Below, one piece after another: positions 8,859-17,237 of a DNA stretch of 64,000 nucleotides (position 1 is its first letter; each line of letters starts with the position of its first letter). The notes under the pieces were generated by a model. The model saw only the letters and a program-made list of their open reading frames with translations. It was not told the DNA's origin and made no database searches. This DNA comes from Oscillospiraceae bacterium (GTDB lineage: Bacteria; Bacillota_A; Clostridia; Oscillospirales; Oscillospiraceae), in NCBI GenBank assembly GCA_902789835.1, contig CADAPN010000004.1:14135-78134 (forward strand). The letters are read 5' to 3'. Both the position numbers and the translations under genes were made by a program.

Positions 8859-8880
8859 GGCTGCTGCATGCGCAGCAGCC
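8859..8880 (-). terminator. Intercistronic hairpin/attenuator between binding protein and permeases
   Basis: A 9-bp stem (GGCTGCTGC at 8859-8867 with GCAGCAGCC at 8872-8880) with a 4-base loop is followed on the minus strand by TTTTGCTTATC. Such hairpins after a binding-protein gene usually allow partial read-through and give excess binding protein. Confidence 0.65.
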
Positions 8881-8915
8881 TTGCATCGGTTGCGTAAATT
8901 TCTCTGTCGGATTTT

Positions 8916-10172
8916 TCAGTTGAGGGCAATCGCGGAGGCCACAGCGTCCTCGGCACTCATCTTGCCGGTGACTACGTTCTGTACATTGCCGAACAGATCG
9001 CCGCGGGCTTCTGCCGTCAGGCTGTCCTGTACCGCACCGGCGATGGCGGTGATGTTGGCATTGGCGTCAGCTGCAGACTGCTGCAGGGGGTTCAGGCCCT
9101 CGGGTTTGGCACCGTTTACCAGGGCGGTAACCTCGGTGGTGACGAAGGTGCTCAGGACCTCGTCGGAAGTGAGCTGGCTCACGAACTCAACTGCGGCTTC
9201 GCGCTTGTCAGGATCGTTCCAGGCCTTTGTGGTGATAAAGTAGCCCATGGAGATGCCGCCGATGGCTTCGGAGGCGCTGCGCTCTCCCTTGCCGGGGACA
9301 TAGGCGATGGCAAAGTCATTCAGGTCTTCCGCATTCTCGGTGAAGTATCCGACCTTCCAGCTTCCGTCGATGAGGAAGGCGGCCTCGCCGGAATTAAAGA
9401 GCTCCACCGTCTCCGCGTCGGAAGCCGTCAGGGTATTTGCGGGGAAGTAGCCTGCCTCGTAAAGGGCCTTGATATCATTCAGACCGGCGGCCCACTTTGC
9501 GGCTGCCGCGTCATCCGCTGCCGCGGGGACATCCAGATGGTTTTCCACCGTTCCGTTGTTCATGACCGTGAACTCAAACCAGTAGTGCGGAACTTCCACC
9601 AGCGAGCAGGCGATCGGGGTATAGCCGGCTTCCTTGATGGTCTCGCAGTCTGCGAGGAACTGTTCCCAGGTGTAGTCCGGGCCGGGTACCGCAACGCCGC
9701 AGTCCTCCAGGACCTTTTTATTGACAAACATGTTCTCCCAGTACCCGGAGGAGGGCACCGCATACTGTTTTCCGTCCGCGGCGACCGCCATCATGCTGTC
9801 TTTCATGTTGCCGGCGTAATCGGGATATTCGGCACGGATCTCTTCGATCGAGACGACTTTTCCTGCGCTGATAAAGGGTTCGGCGTCCGCGTTGGTGAAG
9901 AAGAAGAGGACATCGGGTTCGGAACCGGTCTCGAAGTCGGTCAGGACCTTTGCCTTCCACTCCTCGTTGGAAGTGGCGGAACCGTCGTTGACTTTATTGC
10001 CGGTGGACTCTTCATAAGCCTTGACTGCGTTTTCAAAGTTCTTGCGGTTGCCGTCATCACCGCCGTAGGAGGTAACCACGTTCAGTGTGACTGCCTTGTC
10101 TGCAAATGCGGCCACAGACACAAGACTCAGCATGAGAACCAGCACCAGAAGCATAGCAAGCGATTTTTTCAT
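8916..10172 (-). CDS. Extracellular sugar-binding protein of an ABC importer
   Basis: 418 residues. The start at 10172 is supported by AGGGAG nine bases upstream and by the signal peptide that follows (MKKSLAMLLVLVLMLSLVSV, then AAFA before Asp). There is no lipobox cysteine, which is unusual for a Gram-positive binding protein: it would be released or held otherwise unless cleavage does not occur. The mature part is a family 1 solute-binding protein (VVTSYGGDDGNRKNF, GSEPDVLFFFTNADAEPF). The ligand is probably an oligosaccharide, given the GH94 phosphorylase upstream. Confidence 0.88.
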   Translation of the reverse strand: MKKSLAMLLVLVLMLSLVSVAAFADKAVTLNVVTSYGGDDGNRKNFENAVKAYEESTGNKVNDGSATSNEEWKAKVLTDFETGSEPDVLFFFTNADAEPFISAGKVVSIEEIRAEYPDYAGNMKDSMMAVAADGKQYAVPSSGYWENMFVNKKVLEDCGVAVPGPDYTWEQFLADCETIKEAGYTPIACSLVEVPHYWFEFTVMNNGTVENHLDVPAAADDAAAAKWAAGLNDIKALYEAGYFPANTLTASDAETVELFNSGEAAFLIDGSWKVGYFTENAEDLNDFAIAYVPGKGERSASEAIGGISMGYFITTKAWNDPDKREAAVEFVSQLTSDEVLSTFVTTEVTALVNGAKPEGLNPLQQSAADANANITAIAGAVQDSLTAEARGDLFGNVQNVVTGKMSAEDAVASAIALN

Positions 10173-10309
10173 GTTTGTGCACTCCCTGTTTACAGATTTT
10201 TGTGACATGCCTTGCTGTCAGTGTCCATATGTTACCATACCTCGCTTCGGATGTGTGAGAACTGCCCTTGCCGTTTCTTGTCTGTTTTTGTGAAATTGGC
10301 CAGGAACCG

Positions 10310-12010
10310 TCAGTCTTCGATCGGAAAACAGACCCGCGCCAGGATGCGCTCCGGTCCGCACTGTTCAATGGTCAGCTGTCCCTCCGCTCCGTAGAGCAGC
10401 TCCAGTCGCTGTCTGACGTTTCTCAGGCCGACCTGGCCGGAGATCTCCGTGTCCACCACCGCAGAGGCAAGCATTTCACGGATGCTTTCCAGGTCTTCCA
10501 CGCTCAGGCTGCCATCGTGTTCGCTCTCCAGCACCATGTCGTCCCCGTTCCGGTATACCCGGACGCAAAGCGCGCCCCCGCGGCGCTGCGCCAGATCGTG
10601 TTCTACCGCGTTTTCAACCAGCGGCTGCAGAATCAGACGCGGCACCGGCAGCTCCAGCAGTTCTTCGTCGATCTCCCGGCTGATTGTCAGGCGTTCGCCC
10701 AGGCGCTGGGAGATGATATAGAGATACGCGTCGACATAGCTCAGCTCCTCTTTCAGGGGGATGCGGCTTCGTCCGTCGCGGCCGAGTGCCGCGTTCAGCA
10801 TCACGGACAGCGCCTCAATCATCGTGCTGACCCGCTCATCGCCCGCCAGCCGTGCTTCCCAGTTGATCACCTCGAGGGTATTGTTGAGGAAATGTGGATT
10901 GATCTGCGACTGCAGGGCCTTGACCCGTGCCTGCTGCAGGGCCTGCTGCTCCTGATAGGAACGCTCAAACTGGTTCTGCAGTTCGCTGGACATGGCGTTG
11001 AAGTGGCGGTAGATCCGTTCAAATTCCTTGTTTTTCGCTTCGTCGCTGATCTGGTATCCCCGCTCTCCGCCCTGCAGGCGGTCTGTCGCATCCAGCAGCG
11101 TCTCCACCGGTCTGGTCACCTGCCTGCGAAACAGCAGAATCATCACCAGCAGCAGCGGCAGGACCAGCAGCACCACGCCCGCCACCGTGATCCGCAGCTC
11201 CGGGATGTCCGCGAGAATATCGAAAGGCACTGTCTTAACCTGCAGCTGCAGGCGATGCCCGTCCAGATCTCCGTCATAGCACAGCAGCTCTCCTGCCGAA
11301 ACTTCCGTCGTCTCCGCCTGTCGGAGCGTTCCGGTCTCATCCAGCTGCAGCTCATCCAGCAGAAGCCTTACTCCGGCTGCCCCCCGGATGCTGTCAAAAC
11401 TGCTCAGCAGGCCGCTCTTGTCACAAAGCATCACCACCGTGGCATAGGGCCGGAAGCTGCTGTCCAGGAGATTGCGCGCAATGTAGAGTTCGTTGTCATA
11501 CACCAGGACCCGGATCGCCGTGTCCGCTTCCGCCATCTGCTCCAGCAGCAGCGGCTCCACACTGCGGTGATAGTTTCGCGGAATGCTGTAGCCGCGGATG
11601 CCGCTGCTCATGATATAGGGATAAATCTTCAGGTCCTCCCAGAAACTCACGAACACGGCCTGGAACCGGTCGTCACGTGCGAAGGCCTGTGACAGATACT
11701 CCGACACCCCGCGGTACAGAGCCGTACGGTCTCCGCTTTGCAGATAATCCCGATAGGCGCTGCGTACCGCTCCATCGTAGCTCACCGCTTTGGAGCTCTC
11801 GAAGACAGCCTCGAGAAGCACCTCCTCCTGACGGAGCACGTAATTTGCGTCCGTCTCCAGCTGACTCCGGAGATTCCGCTCATAGTTGGACCGCAGCAGG
11901 ATGCCGGCCACCGTCAGAATGATCGCGATGGGCAGCACCCAGCACAGCAGGATGATTCTCAGAAGCTTTGTACGCAGAGAGCCGGGCTGCTTTTTCACTT
12001 GTTTCTCCAT
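10310..12010 (-). CDS. Sensor histidine kinase, LytS/YesM type
   Basis: 566 residues. A membrane segment near 18-38, an extracellular sensor region of about 230 residues and a second segment (ITVAGVVLLVLPLLLVMILL) are followed by HAMP. The His_kinase domain has the phospho-acceptor His in SQINPHFLNNTLEVI. The ATPase domain has NAVEHDL, then a degenerate G1 region, then GQVGLRNVRQRL. This is the usual partner of YesN-type regulators, here encoded at 6242. It lies between the phosphohexomutase and the sugar-binding protein genes. A ligand-loaded binding protein could be its signal, but that is inference. Confidence 0.9.
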   Translation of the reverse strand: MEKQVKKQPGSLRTKLLRIILLCWVLPIAIILTVAGILLRSNYERNLRSQLETDANYVLRQEEVLLEAVFESSKAVSYDGAVRSAYRDYLQSGDRTALYRGVSEYLSQAFARDDRFQAVFVSFWEDLKIYPYIMSSGIRGYSIPRNYHRSVEPLLLEQMAEADTAIRVLVYDNELYIARNLLDSSFRPYATVVMLCDKSGLLSSFDSIRGAAGVRLLLDELQLDETGTLRQAETTEVSAGELLCYDGDLDGHRLQLQVKTVPFDILADIPELRITVAGVVLLVLPLLLVMILLFRRQVTRPVETLLDATDRLQGGERGYQISDEAKNKEFERIYRHFNAMSSELQNQFERSYQEQQALQQARVKALQSQINPHFLNNTLEVINWEARLAGDERVSTMIEALSVMLNAALGRDGRSRIPLKEELSYVDAYLYIISQRLGERLTISREIDEELLELPVPRLILQPLVENAVEHDLAQRRGGALCVRVYRNGDDMVLESEHDGSLSVEDLESIREMLASAVVDTEISGQVGLRNVRQRLELLYGAEGQLTIEQCGPERILARVCFPIED

Positions 12011-12035
12011 GCCGTCATCCCCCTGTATGGAAGGC

Positions 12036-12059
12036 GGCGGAGAGAAAGCTCCCTCCGCC
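12036..12059 (-). other. Intercistronic hairpin before the kinase gene
   Basis: GGCGGAG/CTCCGCC forms a short stem in the 67-base gap between the phosphohexomutase and kinase genes. It lacks a T-tract, so it is not a clear terminator. Confidence 0.3.
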
Positions 12060-12077
12060 GGCTAAGCTTTACAGCCT

Positions 12078-13487
12078 TTATAGATCAAGAAGGGTCTGCC
12101 AGGCGGCGATATAAGCGTCTGCCTGTTCCGCTTCTCTCCCTTCCGCCGCCATACGCAGCAGCGGCTCCGTGCCCGAGAAGCGGCAGATTACCCAGCTTCC
12201 GTCTTCAAAATACAGCTTCACGCCATCTTCGCGGTTGATGCGGCAGACGTGCTCCAGCGGCGGGAGAAGATTTTTCTCAAACAGCAGCTCCTGCAGTTCG
12301 CTCTTGCGCGCCGGGGTCATCCGGAAATCCGCCTCCCGGTAGACCAGCGTTCCCACCGCGTCGGTGATCTCCCGATAGATCTCGGAGATGGATTTTTCTG
12401 TCACGGCCAGCATTTCCACCAGCAGGGACGCGGCATAGATTCCGTCCTTGCCGGAGATGTGTCCGCGCACTGCGAGGCCGCCGGAGCTCTCTCCGCCGAT
12501 GACGGCGTCGGTTTCCGCCATTTTGGCCGAAATCCACTTGAAGCCCACCGGCACTTCGTAGCAGGCCTGGCCGAATTTTTCCGCCACGCGGTCCAGAAGA
12601 TGGGTGGTGGAGTTGTTGCGCACGCAGGGCCCCTGCCAGCCCCGGTACTTCACCAGATAGTAATACAGCAGCACCAGCAGTGTGTTCGGGTGGACAAAGT
12701 TTCCGTTCTCATCGATAACGCCCAGGCGGTCCGCATCGCCGTCCGTGGCGATGCCCAGGTTGCAGCATCGGTCGACGACATAGTTGCTGAGTGTTGTAAG
12801 GGTCCTGGCGTTGGGTGCGGGGAGTTTTCCGCCGAAGAGCGTGTCATGGCGGTCGTGGATGACCTCCAGATCGCAGCGGCAGGTCATCAGGATGGTTCGC
12901 AGACTGGTCTGACTCACACCGTACATGGGATCAAGCGCGATCTTGAGCCGGGCTCTCTTGATGGCGTCGGTGTCGATCAGGGCGAGGATGCTGTCAATAT
13001 AGTCATTGGAAGGATTGTCCTCCCGGACAAGGCCCTGCCGAAGTGCCTCGTCATAATCCATGCTTCGGATTTGAGTCTCGTCGATCTGCGCGATCTCCGC
13101 CTCGATTCGGTCTGTCACGCTGCGGTCCGCGTCCCGGCCGCCTGCGGTGAAAACCTTGACTCCGTTGTAGATTGCGGGGTTATGGCTGGCCGTCACCATC
13201 ATGCCGTAAGGCATGCCCTGTGTCTTGACCACATACATGACCAGCGGCGTGGGGGATGAGCGGTTTACCATCAGCGTCCGGAAGCCGTAACCCGCCAGGA
13301 CTTCCGCGATCCAGTGGGCCGATTCCTTTGCAAGAAAGCGCCGGTCATAGCCGACACAGAGCTCTTTTCCCGCATGGCCTTCTTTTGTCATCAGGCTGCA
13401 GAGTCCCGCCGTCAGCAGACGGAGATTTGCCTTGGTGAATCCGTCTGCAATCACCGCTCTCCAGCCGCCTGTTCCGAAATGAATCAT
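12078..13487 (-). CDS. Phosphoglucomutase/phosphomannomutase family phosphohexomutase
   Basis: 469 residues from the ATG in the ATGA overlap with the phosphorylase stop. It has the family's four marks: the phosphoserine loop MMVTASHNPAIYNG, the metal loop ATDGDADRLGVID, the sugar-binding loop GGESSGG and the phosphate loop CRFSGTEPLLR. It converts hexose-1-phosphate to hexose-6-phosphate. Coupling to the GH94 gene fits: that enzyme releases a sugar 1-phosphate (glucose or GlcNAc) that must be isomerised before glycolysis. Its specificity cannot be told from the sequence. Confidence 0.92.
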   Translation of the reverse strand: MIHFGTGGWRAVIADGFTKANLRLLTAGLCSLMTKEGHAGKELCVGYDRRFLAKESAHWIAEVLAGYGFRTLMVNRSSPTPLVMYVVKTQGMPYGMMVTASHNPAIYNGVKVFTAGGRDADRSVTDRIEAEIAQIDETQIRSMDYDEALRQGLVREDNPSNDYIDSILALIDTDAIKRARLKIALDPMYGVSQTSLRTILMTCRCDLEVIHDRHDTLFGGKLPAPNARTLTTLSNYVVDRCCNLGIATDGDADRLGVIDENGNFVHPNTLLVLLYYYLVKYRGWQGPCVRNNSTTHLLDRVAEKFGQACYEVPVGFKWISAKMAETDAVIGGESSGGLAVRGHISGKDGIYAASLLVEMLAVTEKSISEIYREITDAVGTLVYREADFRMTPARKSELQELLFEKNLLPPLEHVCRINREDGVKLYFEDGSWVICRFSGTEPLLRMAAEGREAEQADAYIAAWQTLLDL

Positions 13488-15889
13488 CTGTCTGCTCCTC
13501 TCTCTTCCGCACCGAGCACCACTTCTGCCCGGCATTCACTCCCGGCCGGCAGGATCGGCAGTCTTTCAACCCGGACACCGTCCGCGGTTATGCTCCTGAC
13601 GCCTTTCTCCACGCCGTCCGGATTGCTCACATGAATCTCATAGGTGCTGCCGCGCCACCGGCGCACCACCGTAAATTCCTTCCATTCACGCGGAATGCAT
13701 GGATCCACCACGATCCCGTCAAAATCCGGCCGGATTCCGAGGAGGTACTGCGTTGCGGCGAAATACGACCACCCGGCCGATCCCGTCATAAAGGGATGCC
13801 GCGCCCGCCCGAACGCGCTGTGATCCCGCCCGACGACAAACTGACAGTAGCTGTAGGGCTCGGCCTGCCGGATCTCGATCCGGTCGTTCTGCAGGGCCGG
13901 GCAGAGGGCGTTATAAAACTTCATCGCCCTTGATCCCCTGCCCAGCTTTGCCTCGGCAACCCAGGCCCAGGGATTCGGATGGCTGAAGATCGCGCCGTTT
14001 TCCTTGAGGCCGGGATAGACTCTCGTGACAAAGCCGATCCCGTCGTCGGGCTTCGTGTAGCATGGGGCGTTCAGCATCAGGCCGTAGTCCGTGAAGAGAT
14101 ACTCGTCCACGCTGTCCATTGCCCGGACTCCCTGCTCCTGCGTGGCGGCGCCCGAGATGACGGCCCAGGTGTTCGACTCCATATGGACTTTCCCTTCCTT
14201 GTCGGTCTTGGTTCCGATCTTCCGGTTGTCTGCCGTGATGCCGCGCAGAAACCACTTTCCATCCCACAGGACCTCCCGGCAGCGTTTCCGGACCTGCTCT
14301 GCGAGCGTCCGGTAACGGGCCGCGTCTTCTCCTCTGCCAAGGTGCTCCGCCAGCGCCCGGAAGTTCTCCAGCGCCCATAAGTGCAGGAAACTCACCATCG
14401 CGCTCTCTCCGCCGCCCAGGTTCAGGCAGTCGTTCCAGTCGGCCCGAAGGCCTTTGCAGATTCCGTTCTGTCCGACCTGCCGTGCGGAGAAGTCGAGAAT
14501 GCGCTTCAGGTGCTCATAGACGCTTCCCTCGCCCTCGTCGGCATAGCCGAGCATTTCATCGACGAATCCGTCTTCACCGGTCTCACGGATGTACTGTACC
14601 ACTGCGCTCACCAGCCAAAGCGCGTCGTCGGCGCAGGCGTCCCGGATGCCGTGGACGATCTGGCTTCGGGGGGGAGTCGGAACAACCGTCGGAGACTTGA
14701 AGGACTGTTTGTTTCCCTCCGGCTCAAACCATCTCGGCTCAAACAGATGCAGGCCATAGCCTTCCCGGGTCAGCGCACGCAGCAGCTGGACCAGACGCTC
14801 CCGGCATTTTACGGGATTGGAGTGCGGGATCGTCATGGCATCCTGCGCGGTGTCCCGATAGCCGAGACCGACACGGCCGCCGACTTCAATGAATGAGGTA
14901 AAGCGGGAGAACATGACGTTGATCTCACTCTGATACAGGTTCCAGAGGTTCAGCTCGGTGTTCATGCCTTCGTTGGGTGTCTGCACCTGAAGACAGCGGA
15001 GCTTCTCGTCCCAAAATGCCGCAAGCCGCCGGAACTCTTCATCCGCTCTCGCCGGGCTGTACGTGTCTTTGGCACGCATGCCTGCCGCCGCGTTCCCCTC
15101 GCCGAGGAAGAACAGCAGTCTCGCTTCCTCCCCGGGGCCAAGCGTAAGGCTTCGCTTCAGTGCGGCACAGTGATTTCCGCCCTTTTCGTAGCTTCCGCTC
15201 ATCTCTCCCGTCTCCACGGCCAGAGGGTTTCGCTCGGTTCTGTACGGGCCGATAAAGCTGTCCCGCAGACAGTCAAACGCTTCCGGCGCACTGTCCGACG
15301 CAAAGAACTGAAAGCTGTCTTCTTCATAGTGCAGCTCATACTCGATGACGCCGTTTTCAAAGCGGCTGCCCGCCGCGTAGAGGCTCATCTGGAAATTGCG
15401 GTTGTCCATATCGACCTGGTGGAAGCTGAACTCCGCATACGGAAACACCGACAGGTTTCTCGTCCGCCCGCTGTCGTTGCGCAGCCGGAGATCCCAGATC
15501 TCCACCGGCTCGTCCATCGCGACAAACAGCGTCTGCTCGGCGCTGATCCCGCCGTAGTCGCTCCGGTATTTCACATAACCCAGGCCATGCCGGCACGAAA
15601 AATGCTCCTTCGGCTTGCCCACCGGCTGCCAGGAGACCGACCAGAAGTCCCCGCTTTCGTTGTCCCGGAGATAGATATAGTGCCCGGGGCCGTCCATGGG
15701 AACGCCGTTTGGGCGAAAGCGCGTGACCCTGTGGTATTCCGAACTCCCGCAGATCAGATAGCCTCCGGCCGTATGATTGAAGACGCCCATCATGTCCCCT
15801 GTCCCGATATAATTGGTCCAGGACACGGGAACGTCGATCCGGTCAATCACGTATTCTCGTTTCTCGTTGTCAAAATGTCCGTACTGCAT
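13484..15889 (-). CDS. GH94 glycoside phosphorylase (N,N'-diacetylchitobiose/cellobiose phosphorylase type)
   Basis: 801 residues, the same length as characterised chitobiose phosphorylases. The start MQYGHFDNEKREYV is placed by the GGAGG site at about 15898. The catalytic-acid region is GLRADWNDCLNLGGGES, and the flanking blocks FIEVGGRVGLGYRDTAQDA, KSPTVVPTP, KENGAIFSHPNPWAWVAE and AEPYSYCQF match the Vibrio diacetylchitobiose phosphorylase as I remember it, more closely than cellobiose phosphorylase. It splits an intracellular disaccharide with phosphate into a sugar 1-phosphate and a free sugar. It is cytoplasmic, with no signal peptide, which fits the ABC importer downstream. Substrate choice among chitobiose, cellobiose and related beta-disaccharides is unproven. 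Confidence 0.88.
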   Translation of the reverse strand: MQYGHFDNEKREYVIDRIDVPVSWTNYIGTGDMMGVFNHTAGGYLICGSSEYHRVTRFRPNGVPMDGPGHYIYLRDNESGDFWSVSWQPVGKPKEHFSCRHGLGYVKYRSDYGGISAEQTLFVAMDEPVEIWDLRLRNDSGRTRNLSVFPYAEFSFHQVDMDNRNFQMSLYAAGSRFENGVIEYELHYEEDSFQFFASDSAPEAFDCLRDSFIGPYRTERNPLAVETGEMSGSYEKGGNHCAALKRSLTLGPGEEARLLFFLGEGNAAAGMRAKDTYSPARADEEFRRLAAFWDEKLRCLQVQTPNEGMNTELNLWNLYQSEINVMFSRFTSFIEVGGRVGLGYRDTAQDAMTIPHSNPVKCRERLVQLLRALTREGYGLHLFEPRWFEPEGNKQSFKSPTVVPTPPRSQIVHGIRDACADDALWLVSAVVQYIRETGEDGFVDEMLGYADEGEGSVYEHLKRILDFSARQVGQNGICKGLRADWNDCLNLGGGESAMVSFLHLWALENFRALAEHLGRGEDAARYRTLAEQVRKRCREVLWDGKWFLRGITADNRKIGTKTDKEGKVHMESNTWAVISGAATQEQGVRAMDSVDEYLFTDYGLMLNAPCYTKPDDGIGFVTRVYPGLKENGAIFSHPNPWAWVAEAKLGRGSRAMKFYNALCPALQNDRIEIRQAEPYSYCQFVVGRDHSAFGRARHPFMTGSAGWSYFAATQYLLGIRPDFDGIVVDPCIPREWKEFTVVRRWRGSTYEIHVSNPDGVEKGVRSITADGVRVERLPILPAGSECRAEVVLGAEERGADR

Positions 15890-15919
15890 TGTTACTTCCT
15901 CCCGTCCCATACTGCTTCC

Positions 15920-15925
15920 ATTATA
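15920..15925 (-). promoter_or_regulatory. Probable -10 element of the phosphorylase operon
   Basis: TATAAT on the minus strand lies about 30 bases before the start codon at 15889. No good -35 is found at the right distance (only a T-rich stretch), suggesting activator-dependent transcription, plausibly by the operon's own AraC-type regulator. Confidence 0.45.
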
Positions 15926-16018
15926 CGACGGGCCGGAGGGAAAAGAAAACCGTCAATCCTGCCTCTTCTTGTCTATTTTTGCGGATCTGTCCGCAGCCGG
16001 GTTTCCCGTTTTCTGAAA

Positions 16019-16047
16019 ACACGGCTATGCCGGCGGCACAGCCGTGT
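16019..16047 (-). terminator. Terminator of the Nudix/GT4/esterase operon
   Basis: ACACGGCT (16019-16026) pairs with AGCCGTGT (16040-16047), with an inner TGCC/GGCA stem. TTTTCAG follows on the minus strand. The stem overlaps the esterase stop codon. Confidence 0.75.
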
Positions 16048-17224
16048 GATGGAATTCAGTGCTCTGCCCCTGCCCCGATTCTTCCGATCCGGTCTCCCGG
16101 AAGAACATCTGCAGGCTGTTGTACAGGCCCACAAGGTAACTGTGGTCCTCATGTCCCCAGCCCTGCACCAGGGTGAACTTCACATTCTCTTCGTTGAAAG
16201 GGCCTCCGAAGGTCATGAGATTGTGGTACGAGATCTCCGGGCCGTAGCGGTCGTCAAATTCTCCCTCACAGATATAGAGCATCCGCAGCGGCAGCTCCGC
16301 TGTCCCGTTTTCCGTCCAGCGCTCCGCCAGATGCCACGGCTCGATCTCTCCTCCGCCGCAGAAGCAGTACCAGGCCAGCAGATCAAAATTTTCGCCGATT
16401 ACGCAGAAATATTCCGCATAGGCCCCGAAGCTTGCTCCGAGCACGCCGAAGTGCTCTCTTGCCGCCCGCAGGGCTTCCGGGCTTCCGTCCGCGGCATAGG
16501 TCCCATAGTTTTCCGCAATCCACGGGAGAAAGTCGGTCCCGATCTCCTGTTCGAACTGCTCATAGTCGTATCCGTTTCCGGCATTGCTCGGCTGGCGGTC
16601 ATAGAGATAGATACAGGGGCTCACCACGATCAGCGGCCTGCAGTACCCTTCTTCGATCATCCGGTCCAGCAGGTTCGGCACGGAGACCGGGACCGGCGCC
16701 TCTTCGCTTCCGTAGTTTCGCTCCTGCCCCAGCCAGAAGCGGTGATCCGCCCAGGCACAGTGCAGCAGGATCAGCACGTCATACTGTTCCTCCGGGTCAT
16801 AGCCGTAGGGAAGATACACCGTCACGTCCTTGTTGATCCGGTCCGGTACATCCGACACCATGTCCCTCGTGGGATAATCCTCCTCCCGTACCGTTCCCCG
16901 ATGCTCCGCCGGGCGCAGAAGCTCCTCCGGCAGATCCGTTTCCGTCAGCCTGATCGGCCGCAGCGGTTTTGGGGTCGGCGTCGGGATCGGCGTCGGTTCG
17001 GGGCTTGCCGAAGGAGGCGCGGCCTCTGCTTCCGGGTTTCCGGCTGTGTTTTCACCTTCGGATTCTTCGCTCTCCCGCAGCGCCCCGCTGTCTTGACTCT
17101 GTTTTTCCGCCGCGGTGCTGTCCTCCCGCTGTGCTCCCGGAAGCCTGCCCGTCCGCGACAGAAGAATGCCGCCCAGCGCCAGGATCAGCACCAGCAGGGC
17201 CGCGGCGCCTTTCCATCCTTTCAT
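16025..17224 (-). CDS. Exported alpha/beta-hydrolase, esterase family (CE1-like)
   Basis: 399 residues. An N-terminal signal or anchor (AALLVLILALGGILLS) precedes an acidic, low-complexity linker ending in PEPTPIPTPTPKP. The hydrolase domain (about 120-390) has YLPYGYDPEEQYDVLILLHC, the nucleophile elbow GASFGAYAE and a late WGHEDHSY with the likely catalytic His. This resembles carbohydrate esterase family 1 and feruloyl/acetyl xylan esterases. The location is probably cell-surface. It follows the GT4 gene by 13 bases in one operon, so its substrate may be a cell-envelope glycolipid or polysaccharide rather than food, but dietary xylan is also possible. Confidence 0.78.
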   Translation of the reverse strand: MKGWKGAAALLVLILALGGILLSRTGRLPGAQREDSTAAEKQSQDSGALRESEESEGENTAGNPEAEAAPPSASPEPTPIPTPTPKPLRPIRLTETDLPEELLRPAEHRGTVREEDYPTRDMVSDVPDRINKDVTVYLPYGYDPEEQYDVLILLHCAWADHRFWLGQERNYGSEEAPVPVSVPNLLDRMIEEGYCRPLIVVSPCIYLYDRQPSNAGNGYDYEQFEQEIGTDFLPWIAENYGTYAADGSPEALRAAREHFGVLGASFGAYAEYFCVIGENFDLLAWYCFCGGGEIEPWHLAERWTENGTAELPLRMLYICEGEFDDRYGPEISYHNLMTFGGPFNEENVKFTLVQGWGHEDHSYLVGLYNSLQMFFRETGSEESGQGQSTEFHHTAVPPA

Positions 17225-17237
17225 CCGGCCACCTTCA

